The notes beneath the pieces are model-generated. The model saw nothing but the letters and a program-made list of their open reading frames with translations. It ran no database searches and was not told the DNA's origin. A DNA stretch of 24,484 nucleotides from Solirubrobacteraceae bacterium. Lineage in GTDB: Bacteria > Actinomycetota > Thermoleophilia > Solirubrobacterales > Solirubrobacteraceae. A program made the position numbers and the translations under genes. Shown in pieces: positions 1 to 7,632 of the stretch. The stretch spans positions 1-24,484 of the forward strand of contig JAICUS010000016.1 in the NCBI GenBank assembly GCA_025935735.1. The letters run 5' to 3'. Positions within the stretch are counted from its first letter, which is position 1. Each line of letters starts with the position of its first letter.

Positions 1-219
1 CCGGCGGCTGTGCGAGCCGACGTGCGGCTTGTGCAGCGTCGCGGCGTGGATGACGGCGTCGGCGCCGTCCAGCGCCCGGCGCACGACCGCGCGGTCGGCG
101 AGATCGCCCACCACCCGCGTGTAGGGGCCGGGCAGCAGGTCCACGCCGACCGCGTCGCCCAGGACCCGCATCAGCCCCTCGCCGAGGTGGCCCGAGCTGC
201 CGGTCACCAGCACGGTCAT
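1..219 (-). CDS. NAD-dependent epimerase/dehydratase family protein (N-terminal fragment)
   Basis: Only the first 73 residues are inside the window; the gene runs off the left edge. The start reads MTVLVTGSSGHLGEGLM, which contains the TGxxGxxG dinucleotide-binding turn of extended short-chain dehydrogenases. It is followed by VVGDLADRAVVRRAL and DAVIHAATLHKP, the usual acidic strand and the VIHxAA strand of NAD-dependent sugar epimerase-like proteins. The family oxidises, epimerises or dehydrates nucleotide sugars and related substrates; the substrate cannot be told from this part. The ATG at 219 has a TAGGTT hexamer six bases upstream that shares its first three bases with the stop codon of the hydrolase gene before it, so it may be leaderless or read through from that gene. 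Confidence 0.88.
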   Translation of the reverse strand, partial: MTVLVTGSSGHLGEGLMRVLGDAVGVDLLPGPYTRVVGDLADRAVVRRALDGADAVIHAATLHKPHVGSHSRR

Positions 220-228
220 ACGTACAAC

Positions 229-1056
229 CTACCGCTCGCGCACGAACCCGGCGATCAGCTCCGCGGTCCGCTGCGGCTGGTCGACCGGCACGAACGTCAG
301 CGCGTCGTCGATCCGCTCCAGGCGCGCCCCGGGGATCTCGGCCGCGAGCCGCTCGGCGTAGCGCAGCTTGAAGAAGCGATCCTCGGGCGCCCAGGCGATC
401 AGCACCGGACGGCCGAACGAGCGCAGCCGCGCGGCGGCCTCCAGCGTCTGGCGCTTGGAGATCCCGCGCAGGACCTTCATCGCGTCCCGCCGCGCCGGCC
501 GGCTGGCCAGCGCGGCGCGGATCCAGCCCTGGGCCAGCGCGTCGTCCGGGCGCTTCATCAGCCACCCGAACGCCATCGGGCTGAGCCGCAGCGGCCGCAG
601 GCGCATGCCGTGCAGGACGGCGTCGAAGACCAGCGGCGCGTGCGCGAGGACCTGCAGCGGCTTGAACATCGGCGGCAGGAAGTTCTCGTAGGCGTCGCAC
701 GGCGTGAGCACGAGCCGGCCGACTCGCTCGGGGTGGCCGGCGGCGACGAGCTGCGCGATCGCCCCGCCGGTGTCGTTGCCGACCAGCGTCACGTCGTCGA
801 GGTCGAGCGCGGCCAGCAGGTCGGCGACGAGCCGGGCGACGTCGGGCGGCGCCAGCGGCGCGCCGGCCGCGAGCGGGAGGCGGTGGCAGCCGAGGGGGAG
901 CTCGGGCACGATCACGCGGTGCTCGCGCGCGAGCAGCGGCACGACCGCGTTCCACAGCGAGCCGTTCACGAGCAGGCCGTGCAGCAGCACGACCGGCGGG
1001 CCGGAGCCGGCGTCGTGATACTCGACCTGGCCCGGGGGGAGCGAGACGGTGGGCAT
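229..1056 (-). CDS. alpha/beta hydrolase, haloalkane dehalogenase-like fold, possibly lacking the catalytic His
   Basis: A 275-residue single-domain alpha/beta hydrolase. VVLLHG (22-27) is the oxyanion-hole strand. The nucleophile elbow reads VGNDTGG (92-98), placing Asp95 where esterases have Ser, as in haloalkane dehalogenases and epoxide hydrolases. WAPEDRFF (222-229) supplies the likely acid Asp226. The C-terminal segment reads DDALTFVPVDQP; relatives usually carry the catalytic His two residues before VP, but Thr254 is here. Such variants may be common in actinobacteria, so this need not mean decay. The ATG at 1056 is preferred over longer upstream frames because the dehydrogenase-like sequence starts there and upstream translation has no homology-like pattern. 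It is divergent from the Nudix gene with only 43 bp between starts, and the epimerase follows 9 bp downstream. Confidence 0.88.
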   Translation of the reverse strand: MPTVSLPPGQVEYHDAGSGPPVVLLHGLLVNGSLWNAVVPLLAREHRVIVPELPLGCHRLPLAAGAPLAPPDVARLVADLLAALDLDDVTLVGNDTGGAIAQLVAAGHPERVGRLVLTPCDAYENFLPPMFKPLQVLAHAPLVFDAVLHGMRLRPLRLSPMAFGWLMKRPDDALAQGWIRAALASRPARRDAMKVLRGISKRQTLEAAARLRSFGRPVLIAWAPEDRFFKLRYAERLAAEIPGARLERIDDALTFVPVDQPQRTAELIAGFVRER

Positions 1057-1063
1057 GGCGCAA

Positions 1064-1092
1064 CAGCTAACACCACCGGCGTTCGCTACAAC
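1064..1092. promoter_or_regulatory. Divergent leaderless-type promoters between hydrolase and Nudix genes
   Basis: Leftward, TAGCTG (1069-1064) lies seven bases before the ATG at 1056. Rightward, TACAAC (1087-1092) lies seven bases before the GTG at 1100. Both fit the -10 position of leaderless mRNAs seen repeatedly in this window, but both lack the final T of the TANNNT pattern, so they are weaker examples. No Shine-Dalgarno sequence precedes either start. Confidence 0.45.
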
Positions 1093-1099
1093 CGGTGCC

Positions 1100-1558
1100 G
1101 TGCCCCGCCGCAGCGCCGGCATCCTCCTGCACCGCCGCGGCCCGGCCGGCGTCGAGGTGCTGCTCGTCCATCCCGGCGGCCCGTTCTGGGCCTCCAAGGA
1201 CGCCGGCGCGTGGTCGATTCCCAAGGGCGAGCACGACGGCGGCGAGGACGCGCGGGCGTGCGCGCTGCGGGAGTTCGAGGAGGAGACGGGCAGCGCGCCC
1301 GACGCGGGCGAGCTGACCGACCTCGGCTCGGTCCGGCAGAAGAGCGGCAAGCTCGTCCAGGCGTGGGCGCTGGAGGGCGATCTCGACCCCGAGGCCGTGC
1401 GCAGCAACAGCTTCGAGATGGAGTGGCCGCCGCGCTCGGGCCGGCGGCAGACGTTCCCGGAGGTCGACCGCGCCGGCTGGTTCGGGATCGACGCGGCCCG
1501 GGAGAAGATCAACCCGGCGCAGGCGGCCTTTCTCGACCGCCTGCGCGAATTGGGTTAG
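1100..1558 (+). CDS. Nudix hydrolase
   Basis: From the GTG at 1100 the protein is 152 residues and starts MPRRSAGILLHRR, the normal beginning of a Nudix fold. The Nudix box is complete: Gly43, Glu49 and the REFEEETG segment (57-64) match GX5EX7REUXEEXGU, giving the Mg2+-binding glutamates. The family cleaves nucleoside diphosphates linked to another moiety; PFWASKDAGAWSIPKGE and the FEMEWPPRSG segment resemble a common small actinobacterial subgroup with unassigned substrate. ATGs at 1049 and 1055 are in frame but would overlap the divergent hydrolase start and add a non-conserved tail; the GTG also has a -10-like TACAAC seven bases upstream. Its stop overlaps the stop of the convergent CocE-type gene by four bases. 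Confidence 0.88.
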   Translation: MPRRSAGILLHRRGPAGVEVLLVHPGGPFWASKDAGAWSIPKGEHDGGEDARACALREFEEETGSAPDAGELTDLGSVRQKSGKLVQAWALEGDLDPEAVRSNSFEMEWPPRSGRRQTFPEVDRAGWFGIDAAREKINPAQAAFLDRLRELG

Positions 1559-3582
1559 CGGCAGGGCTCGCCGCGCAGCCCCGGGCAGGGCGGCAGCGGC
1601 GTGGGCACGGCGACGCCCGGCACGACCGGCAGCGCCAGGCGCGCGCGCGAGACCTGCACCCGGCCCGAGCCGACCGTCTCGGCGAACGACCAGGTGGGCT
1701 GGTCGCCGCCGGGCGCGGAGATCGTCACGCGGATGCTCGAGCCGGCCCGGTAGGCGTGGCCCTGGTAGTAGAGCGGGATGGTCAGCGCGGTGAAGCGCCC
1801 GCGCGGGAGCGGCGCGACGTCGCGGCGGCGGTTGCCGCGGCGCTCGCTCGCCCGCAGCCAGCCGCTCTGCACGTACGTCTCGTGCCCGTCGGGGCGGACC
1901 TCGGTGACCGTGGCCTGCAGGTCGACGTCGCGCGTCGGCGCCTTGACCGACAGGCGCACCGACCCGGCGCCGACCACGACGGTGCTCTCGGTCAGCGGCG
2001 CGGTCGTGTAGCTCAGCGCCGTGCCGGCCGCGGGCGGCGTCCAGTGGTAGGCCGGCGAGGCCGTCCACAGCCCGCCCGGACCGGTGTCGCCGCCGCTGAA
2101 GCTCGTCCCGCGCCGCTGCCAGGTGAACTCGCCCGGCCCCCACGACCACGTGCGGTCGGCCGTGCCGGGCGCCGGGAGGCTCGCGAACGACTGCTCGAAG
2201 CCCGCGAACGGCGCGCCCGGGGCGCTGCCGGCCCCGTTGTCGAACAGGATCCGCACCCGCGGCAGCGCCTGGAACGCCGCCAGCGCCGCGTCGTAGGAGC
2301 CGGCCTGCTGGATCGGGTCCTCCGGCAGCGTCACGCCCTGGACGCCCATCAGCGCCGCGTACACCGTCGGCGCCGCGGCCCGCGCCGCGGCCGGCAGCAC
2401 CGGCGCCCGGTGCGCCACATACAGCGACAGGAAGTCGAACCAGCGGTTGAACGTCGCCGGGTCCAGCGAGTCGGTGTGGACGCCGTTGGTGAACGTGAAC
2501 CACTTGCGCGCCGTGCCCGTGAAGTGGCGGACCAGGTTCGGGCAGTGGCCGCCGGTCTGCTCGTCGGTGAACTGGCAGGCCAGGAACACCGGCACGTCGA
2601 TCTTGTGCACGAACGTGACCGGCGCGAGCGGCGCGGCCACCTTCTTGACGTAGTAGCGGTTCGCCCGCAGCTTGCGGAGGAGGTTCGGCGCCTGCGCGTG
2701 CAGCGCCTGGTTGGCCTTGCACACCTTGTCGCCGCCCTCGATGCGCTTCTGCGCCCACGGCTCGCCGCTCGGCGCCGGCCGCGCGTCGTGCGCGCGGTCG
2801 CGGCCCCAGGGCAGCGCGAAGCCGGTGTTGAGGATCCCGCCGGGGTAGAGCGTCGTCGCCGTGTCGTCGATCACCGACAGCGGCGCGATCGCCGCCAGGT
2901 GCGGCGGCCGCGTCTGCGCGACGAACAGCTGCGAGATGCCGCCGTAGGAGATGCCCATCATCCCCACGCGCCCGCCGAGCACCCACGGCTGGCGCGCGAC
3001 GGTCTCGATCACGTCGTAGCCGTCGAGCGACTGCAGCGGCTCGAAGTAGTCGAACGCGCCGCCCGAGCAGCCGGTGCCGCGCATGTTCACGTCGACCACG
3101 GCGAAGCCGAGCAGGTTGGCGATCGGCGCGATCGAGGACTGCGGCCCGTCCGGGTCGGCGTAGCCGTAGCCCGCGTACTCGACGACGGTCGGGTACGGCC
3201 CCGGGCCGGCGGGGAGCCGGACGTCGATGGCCAGCCGCGTCCCGTCGCGCGTGGTCAGGTAGCCGTAGCCGCTCGCCGGGATCTTCTGCCGGTAGACGCG
3301 CGTGCTCGGCGGCGCCGAGCGGTCCGACAGCACCTTCACGGCCCGCGAGCCGTTCACGCGGTAGGCCCCGCCGGGCTTGACGCCGCGGAAGATCGCGCCG
3401 CCGAGCTTTCCCGCGCGCGTGCGCGCGACACGCTTTCCATGGCGGGTGAGGGTCAGGTGGGCGCCCTTGTGGGCGCCCGTGACGTAGACCTGCTGCGCGC
3501 TGCCGCGCACGGTCATGCGCGCCGCGGCGGGCGCGCACGGCAGCACCAGCAGCGCGGCCAGCGCGAGCAGGCAGCGTTTCAT
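1555..3582 (-). CDS. Secreted CocE/NonD family hydrolase (Xaa-Pro dipeptidyl-peptidase-like, S15)
   Basis: A 675-residue exported serine hydrolase. Residues 1-22 form a signal peptide (basic start, LLALAALLVLP core, APAAA cleavage region). After a beta-rich N-terminal section of about 75 residues comes the S15 catalytic domain: TRDGTRLAIDVRLP (111-124), then GISYGG (210-215) with nucleophile Ser212. Asp340 (FTDEQTGGH) and His369 (NGVHTDSLDP) are the likely remaining triad residues. From about 440 to 655 runs the jelly-roll C-terminal domain typical of CocE and X-Pro dipeptidyl peptidases. Substrate is uncertain: relatives cleave Xaa-Pro peptides or acyl esters. The ATG shares one base with the trpB stop (TGATG), so it is probably translated by coupling to that gene, an odd pairing of a cytoplasmic enzyme with an exported one. 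Confidence 0.88.
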   Translation of the reverse strand: MKRCLLALAALLVLPCAPAAARMTVRGSAQQVYVTGAHKGAHLTLTRHGKRVARTRAGKLGGAIFRGVKPGGAYRVNGSRAVKVLSDRSAPPSTRVYRQKIPASGYGYLTTRDGTRLAIDVRLPAGPGPYPTVVEYAGYGYADPDGPQSSIAPIANLLGFAVVDVNMRGTGCSGGAFDYFEPLQSLDGYDVIETVARQPWVLGGRVGMMGISYGGISQLFVAQTRPPHLAAIAPLSVIDDTATTLYPGGILNTGFALPWGRDRAHDARPAPSGEPWAQKRIEGGDKVCKANQALHAQAPNLLRKLRANRYYVKKVAAPLAPVTFVHKIDVPVFLACQFTDEQTGGHCPNLVRHFTGTARKWFTFTNGVHTDSLDPATFNRWFDFLSLYVAHRAPVLPAAARAAAPTVYAALMGVQGVTLPEDPIQQAGSYDAALAAFQALPRVRILFDNGAGSAPGAPFAGFEQSFASLPAPGTADRTWSWGPGEFTWQRRGTSFSGGDTGPGGLWTASPAYHWTPPAAGTALSYTTAPLTESTVVVGAGSVRLSVKAPTRDVDLQATVTEVRPDGHETYVQSGWLRASERRGNRRRDVAPLPRGRFTALTIPLYYQGHAYRAGSSIRVTISAPGGDQPTWSFAETVGSGRVQVSRARLALPVVPGVAVPTPLPPCPGLRGEPCR

Positions 3583-4946
3583 CAGGCGATGGCCGGGATG
3601 TTGTCGGGCAGCTTGTCCAGCGCCGCCCGCATCTCGTCCTCGTCGAAGTCCGGGTCCTCGAGCTCGCCGGCCAGGAACGCGTCGTAGGCCGACAGGTCGA
3701 AATGGCCGTGGCCGCAGAGCCCGAACAGGATCGTCCGCTCCTCGCCGGCCTGCTTGGCCGCCTCGGCCTCCTCGACCACCGCGCGGATCGCGTGCGCCGG
3801 CTCGGGCGCCGGGATGATCCCCTCGGTGCGGGCGAACTGCACCGCGGCCTCGAACGTCTCGTTCTGCTTGTAGGCGCGCGCCTCGACGACGCCCGCCTTC
3901 ACCAGCCCGCAGACCATCGGCGAGTCGCCGTGATAGCGCAGGCCGCCGGCGTGCACGGGCGGCGGGACGAAGTCGTGGCCCAGCGTGTACATCGGCATCA
4001 GCGGCGTCAGCCCGGCCGTGTCGCCGAAGTCGTAGGCGTAGACGCCGCGGGTGAGCGTCGGGCAGGCCGCGGGCTCGGCGGCCACGATGCGGATCTTGTG
4101 CTCGCCCCGCAGCACGCCGCGCAGGAACGGGAACGTCAGCCCGCCGAAGTTCGAGCCGCCGCCCACGCAGCCGATGATCACGTCCGGGAACGCGTCGGCC
4201 ATCTCCAGCTGGAGCATCGCCTCCTGGCCGATCACGGTCTGGTGCAGCAGCACGTGGTTGAGCACCGAGCCGAGCGAGTAGTTGCAGCGCTCGTCCTGCG
4301 CGGCCACCTCGACGGCCTCCGAGATCGCGATGCCCAGCGAGCCGGTCGGGTGCGCGGACTGCGCCTTGCCGGACTCCGTGAGGTCGCTCGGGGAGCGGTG
4401 CACGGTCGCGCCCCAGGCCTGCATCATCGAGCGCCGGTAGGGCTTCTGGTCGTAGCTGGAGCCGACCATGAACACCTCGCACTCCAGCCCGAACAGCGAG
4501 CAGGCGAACGCGAGCGAGGAGCCCCACTGGCCGGCGCCGGTCTCCGTCGAGAGCTTCTTGATGCCGGCCTGCGCGTTCTCGTAGGCCTGCGGGACCGCGG
4601 TGTTGGGCTTGTGCGAGCCGGCCGGCGAGACGCCCTCGTACTTGTAGAAGATCTTGGCCGGGGTGTCGAGCGCCTGCTCCAGCCGGCGGGCGCGGAACAG
4701 CGGCGTCGGGCGCCACAGCCGGTAGGCGTCGCGCACCGGGTCGGGGATGGCGATCTCCGGCTCCGGCGAGACCTCCTGCATGATCAGCGCCATCGGGAAG
4801 ATCGGCGTGAGGTCGGGCGGGCCGGCCGGCTGGCCGGTCTGCGGGTTCAGCGGCGGCAGCGGCTCGCCGGGCAGGTCGGGCAGGAGGTTGACCCAGTGCG
4901 TCGGGATCGCGTCCTCGCCCAGGACGTACTTCGTCGGCTCGGTCAT
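3582..4946 (-). CDS. trpB: Tryptophan synthase beta chain, TrpB2 type (TrpB-like PLP enzyme)
   Basis: A 454-residue fold-type II PLP enzyme. It has the long N-terminal extension ending [11 protein letters not shown] that marks the TrpB2 branch, longer than the roughly 400 residues of TrpB1. The PLP lysine is Lys113 in GSHKPNTA (110-117), Glu135 in TETGAGQWG is the likely catalytic acid, and GGGSN (262-266) is the phosphate-binding loop. TrpB2 enzymes condense indole with serine and often work without TrpA; no trpA, trpC or other trp gene is in the window, which fits a stand-alone indole-salvage role. The ATG at 4946 is set by TAGGAT (4959-4954) seven bases upstream, so the mRNA is probably leaderless. 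A CocE-type hydrolase follows with a one-base overlap. Confidence 0.93.
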   Translation of the reverse strand: MTEPTKYVLGEDAIPTHWVNLLPDLPGEPLPPLNPQTGQPAGPPDLTPIFPMALIMQEVSPEPEIAIPDPVRDAYRLWRPTPLFRARRLEQALDTPAKIFYKYEGVSPAGSHKPNTAVPQAYENAQAGIKKLSTETGAGQWGSSLAFACSLFGLECEVFMVGSSYDQKPYRRSMMQAWGATVHRSPSDLTESGKAQSAHPTGSLGIAISEAVEVAAQDERCNYSLGSVLNHVLLHQTVIGQEAMLQLEMADAFPDVIIGCVGGGSNFGGLTFPFLRGVLRGEHKIRIVAAEPAACPTLTRGVYAYDFGDTAGLTPLMPMYTLGHDFVPPPVHAGGLRYHGDSPMVCGLVKAGVVEARAYKQNETFEAAVQFARTEGIIPAPEPAHAIRAVVEEAEAAKQAGEERTILFGLCGHGHFDLSAYDAFLAGELEDPDFDEDEMRAALDKLPDNIPAIA

Positions 4947-4953
4947 GAGCGCG

Positions 4954-4963
4954 ATCCTACGCT
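4954..4963. promoter_or_regulatory. Overlapping divergent -10 elements upstream of trpB
   Basis: The ten bases hold TAGGAT on the minus strand (4959-4954), seven bases before the trpB ATG, and TACGCT on the plus strand (4958-4963). The two hexamers share two bases. The rightward one could start a transcript near 4970, just ahead of the structured RNA element at 4985. Similar shared -10 elements are known to drive divergent transcription in bacteria. No clear -35 was seen for either direction. Confidence 0.45.
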
Positions 4964-4984
4964 GCGCGCTGTGCGGCGCGGCGC

Positions 4985-5127
4985 CGGAAGAGGAGGTGGG
5001 TCGCCGCGCTGGTCAGGCGCGGCGACCCGAAGGCTTCCGGCCAGGGGACGTCGGGGAGGAGGAGAGGATCGTCCTGGGGCCGGAGCGGGGAGAGAAGCGG
5101 CCCTTCCCTGGGCCTTGTCCGATTCCG
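4985..5127 (+). ncRNA. Putative structured RNA, copy A (unassigned family)
   Basis: This intergenic block is related to 12906-13010. Shared parts, in order, are AGAGGAG, a long hairpin with the identical loop TGGTCAG (here a perfect 12-bp stem, 4998-5009 with 5017-5028), the string CGTCGGGG followed by GGAGG, and GGCCTTGTCCG near the 3' end. The ends can close on each other: CGGAA (4985-4989) with TTCCG (5123-5127), and GGA with TCC. Copy A carries about 40 extra bases that form their own small helices, for example GGCCG with CGGCC around 5079-5103. It lies between the divergent trpB and DUF4097 genes, both of which look leaderless, so it is not an obvious leader of either. The plus strand is assumed because a plus-strand -10 (4958-4963) sits upstream; orientation is not proven. 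I do not recognise a known riboswitch or RNA family. Confidence 0.5.
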
Positions 5128-5224
5128 TAGCAGGGAACGAACAGGATGCTGTCACCCGTGGGGCCAGGCCGAGATACGGCTTACAGGCGAACGATGGTGT
5201 GGCCAGCCGCACCGCGGCTCCGTC

Positions 5225-5230
5225 TACGTT
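5225..5230 (+). promoter_or_regulatory. -10 element of the DUF4097-kinase-lipoprotein operon
   Basis: TACGTT lies six bases before the GTG at 5237, the spacing expected if transcription starts at the start codon. No Shine-Dalgarno sequence is present in the short gap and no convincing -35 was found. This supports the GTG at 5237 as the start. The preceding 100 bases (5128-5224) hold a small hairpin (GCCG/CGGC around 5169-5181) and no gene that I can support. Confidence 0.55.
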
Positions 5231-5236
5231 ACGCAG

Positions 5237-5998
5237 GTGAGCATCGCCGAAGGCGCGCCCCCGGAGGCGCAGGGCTTCACGGCCGCCCAGAGGCCGCGTG
5301 CCTGGTGGTGGCTCGTGGCCGCCAGCGCGCTCGTTCTGGTGCTCATCGCGGGCGTGCTCACGGCCTGGTGGGCGACCACCCGGGAGACCCGCACGTCGAC
5401 CTATGACGTGCTCGGCGACCTGGCCGGGATCACGCTCGACCTGCAGGACGCCGACGTGCAGATCGACGGCGGCAGCGCGGCCGTCGAGGTGCGCAAGGTC
5501 GACCGCTTCGCGTTCGGGCGCCCGTCGAGCGAGCGGCGCTCGGTGCGCGACGGCGTGCTCACGCTCGTGTCGCGCTGCCCCGACCAGGTGCTCGGGAGCT
5601 GCCGCACGGCCTACCGGCTGACCGTCCCCGACAACGTCCCCGTGACCGTGCGCACCTCCAGCGGCGCCGTGCGGCTCACCGGCGTGCGCGCGTCGGTGAA
5701 GGTGAACACCGGCTCGGGCGCCATCTCGGCCACGCGCTTCTGCGGCCACTCGCTCGCGGCGGTGTCCGACGCCGGCGCGGTCAGCGCGGCCGCCGAGTGC
5801 TCGGTCGAGCAGCTCACGCTGCGCTCGCGCAGCGGCAACGTGACCGCGGTCGTGCCCGCCGGGCGCTACCGGGTGGACGCGGAGAGCGACTCGGGGACCC
5901 GCCGCGTGCGCGGCGTGACCGACGCCGACGACGCGCTCTTCCAGGTCCAGGCGCTGAGCACGAGCGGGAACGTGTCCGTCGACGGCGCCGCGTCATGA
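5237..5998 (+). CDS. Membrane-anchored DUF4097-type beta-repeat protein
   Basis: A 253-residue protein with a short N-terminal tail, one membrane segment (about 23-45, WWWLVAASALVLVLIAG) and an extracytoplasmic part. That part is a run of short beta strands with recurring S/T-G-A/N-V turns (SSGAVRLTG, GSGAISATRF, RSGNVTAVVPAG, TSGNVSVDG), the pattern of the DUF4097 / putative adhesin solenoid. Three to four cysteines (CPDQVLGSC, CGHSL, AAECS) could form disulfides. DUF4097 proteins often sit beside signalling genes and their molecular role is unknown. Here the gene opens an operon and its stop overlaps the start of a histidine kinase (ATGA), which suggests the outside domain works with that kinase. 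Start is the GTG with a -10 hexamer six bases upstream. Confidence 0.82.
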   Translation: MSIAEGAPPEAQGFTAAQRPRAWWWLVAASALVLVLIAGVLTAWWATTRETRTSTYDVLGDLAGITLDLQDADVQIDGGSAAVEVRKVDRFAFGRPSSERRSVRDGVLTLVSRCPDQVLGSCRTAYRLTVPDNVPVTVRTSSGAVRLTGVRASVKVNTGSGAISATRFCGHSLAAVSDAGAVSAAAECSVEQLTLRSRSGNVTAVVPAGRYRVDAESDSGTRRVRGVTDADDALFQVQALSTSGNVSVDGAAS

Positions 5999-7632
5999 CC
6001 GCCGCGCTGGACCTCTCCCACCACCTGCGCGCCGCGCGCCGGGCGCTGCTCTACCTCGCCGCCGGGCTCTTCCAAGGCGCCGCGTACCTGGTGGTGGTCG
6101 GCGGCGGGCTCGTCCTCGGGATCCTGCTCGCGCCGCTGTGGATCGGCGGCCCGCTGCTGCTGACCACGGCGCGGATGGCCTGGCGGCTCGGCGAGCGCGA
6201 GCGCCGGCAGGCCAACCGGCTGCTCGAGACGCACCTGCCGCCGGTGCCGCGCCCGGCGCCGCGCCGCGGCTCGCCCTGGCAGCGGCTGTCGGCCGAGAGC
6301 GGGGGGAAGACGTTCTGGCGCCTGGTGGCGATACTGGCGCTCAAGCTGCCCGCCGCCGTCGCCGGGCTCGCGTTCGCCGGCGTGCCCGCGGCGCTCGCGG
6401 TGGCGCTGGCCGGCCTCGGGCTGAGCGGCCTCGCCGACGACCCGGGCCGCTACGTCGGGCCCTGGACGCTCGGGCCGGCGCTCGGCGTCGTGCTGTGCCT
6501 GCTCGCGTTCCCCGCGGCCGTGCTGGCCATCGCCGCGCTGGAGGCCGCCGGGGCCGGCGCGCGGGCGCTCGCGCTGCGGCTGCTGCGCTCGCGCATGCCC
6601 GAGGCGGGCCCGGTGCGCGAGCTGCTGGCCGAGCGCCTGGGCGACCGCTCGCTGAACATCGCCTACTGGCTGCCGGAGCGCGAGATCTTCGTCGACGACC
6701 GCGGGCGTCCCGTGAAGCTGCCGGAGCCCGGCTCCGGCCGCACCTGGACCGCCGTCGACCACGAGGGCGCGCGCGTCGCGGCGATCGTCCACGACGCCGA
6801 GCTCGACGCATCGCCGGAGCTCGTCACCGCCGCCGCCTCGGCCGCCGCGCTGGCCATCGACAACGAGCGCCTGAAGGCCGAGCTGCGCGCCCGGGTGGAG
6901 GAGCTGCGGGTGTCGCGCCTGCGGATCGTCGAGGCGGCCGACGACGCGCGCCGGCGGATCGAGCGCGACCTGCACGACGGCGCCCAGCAGCAGCTCGTCA
7001 GCCTCGCGCTGGACCTGCGCATGCTCAAGGCGCGCCTCGGCGACAGCGGGCTGGCCGGCACCGTCGAGTCGCTGGGCTCCAAGCTGGCCGACGCCCTGGC
7101 CGAGTTGCGCGAGCTGGCCCGCGGCATCCACCCGGCGATCCTGTCCGAGCGGGGCATCGGCGCGGCGCTGGAGGCGCTGGTGGCGCGGGCGCCGCTGGAC
7201 GTCGACGTGCGCGTGGACCTGGACGAGCGCCTGCCCGCACCGGTCGAGGCGGCCGCGTACTTCGTGGTGGCCGAGGGGCTGACCAACGTCGTCCGCTACG
7301 CCGAGACGCGCCGCTCGGCCGTGCGGGTCACGCGCGTCGGGGGCGAGGTCGAGGTCGTGGTGAGCGACGACGGCATCGGCGGCGCGACGGTCGAGGGCGG
7401 CACCGGCCTGCGCGGGCTGATCGACCGCCTGGCCGTGCTCGACGGCCGGCTGGCGCTGAGCAGCCCGCCCGGCGGCGGCACCCGCCTGGAGGCGCACATC
7501 CCCTGCATGCCGGGCTCGCTGGTGGCCGAGGCCGCGGCGCCGCGGCCCGCCGCGCCGGAGATGCCCGAGCCCTTCCCCGGCCCGGCGCAGGATGTGCCCG
7601 CGCCCGCGGCCCCGCCGGAGGCGCACGCGTGA
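5995..7632 (+). CDS. NarL-type sensor histidine kinase with putative-sensor membrane domain
   Basis: A 545-residue kinase. Residues 20-60 and 110-185 hold about four hydrophobic membrane segments arranged as in the actinobacterial putative-sensor domain. A GAF-like or linker part (220-290) and a coiled coil lead to the HisKA_3 box RRIERDLHDGAQQQLV with phospho-accepting His327. The ATPase domain shows the N box (AEGLTN, Asn431), DDGIGG (458-463) and GTGLRGL (469-475). A Pro/Ala-rich tail of about 35 residues follows, unusual for this family. It would autophosphorylate and pass phosphate to a NarL-type regulator, but no response regulator is adjacent. The ATG overlaps the DUF4097 stop by four bases and its own stop overlaps the lipoprotein start (GTGA), so all three are co-translated. 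Confidence 0.92.
   Translation: MTAALDLSHHLRAARRALLYLAAGLFQGAAYLVVVGGGLVLGILLAPLWIGGPLLLTTARMAWRLGERERRQANRLLETHLPPVPRPAPRRGSPWQRLSAESGGKTFWRLVAILALKLPAAVAGLAFAGVPAALAVALAGLGLSGLADDPGRYVGPWTLGPALGVVLCLLAFPAAVLAIAALEAAGAGARALALRLLRSRMPEAGPVRELLAERLGDRSLNIAYWLPEREIFVDDRGRPVKLPEPGSGRTWTAVDHEGARVAAIVHDAELDASPELVTAAASAAALAIDNERLKAELRARVEELRVSRLRIVEAADDARRRIERDLHDGAQQQLVSLALDLRMLKARLGDSGLAGTVESLGSKLADALAELRELARGIHPAILSERGIGAALEALVARAPLDVDVRVDLDERLPAPVEAAAYFVVAEGLTNVVRYAETRRSAVRVTRVGGEVEVVVSDDGIGGATVEGGTGLRGLIDRLAVLDGRLALSSPPGGGTRLEAHIPCMPGSLVAEAAAPRPAAPEMPEPFPGPAQDVPAPAAPPEAHA

Noticed and set aside
1057..1512. Upstream extension of the alpha/beta hydrolase to a much longer protein.
   Set aside because: The extra 152 residues are antisense to the Nudix gene and look like shadow translation; the domain starts at the ATG at 1056.
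10..3687. A 1225-codon open frame on the plus strand and other long frames opposite real genes (1067-3538, 8698-11157, 15092-17755).
   Set aside because: They lie antisense or out of frame to well-supported genes, are Arg/Ala/Gly-rich with no domain motif, and are the expected artefact of very high GC at third codon positions.
3582..4946. Reading the trpB gene as part of a trp operon.
   Set aside because: No other tryptophan gene is adjacent; the downstream coupled gene is an exported CocE-type hydrolase.
4985..5127. Copy A as a known riboswitch (ZTP, c-di-AMP, SAM-IV, SAH, cobalamin, FMN, fluoride) or as SRP RNA, RNase P or 6S RNA.
   Set aside because: None of the conserved strings of these families that I know is present in either copy, and the element is not in the leader of a suitable gene.
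5146..5236. A short frame starting MLSPVGPG upstream of the DUF4097 gene.
   Set aside because: It has no ribosome site, runs out of frame into the DUF4097 gene and shows no recognisable pattern.
4943..5749. A minus-strand open frame covering the trpB-DUF4097 intergenic region.
   Set aside because: It is low-complexity, overlaps the DUF4097 gene antisense and has no promoter or ribosome site at its start.
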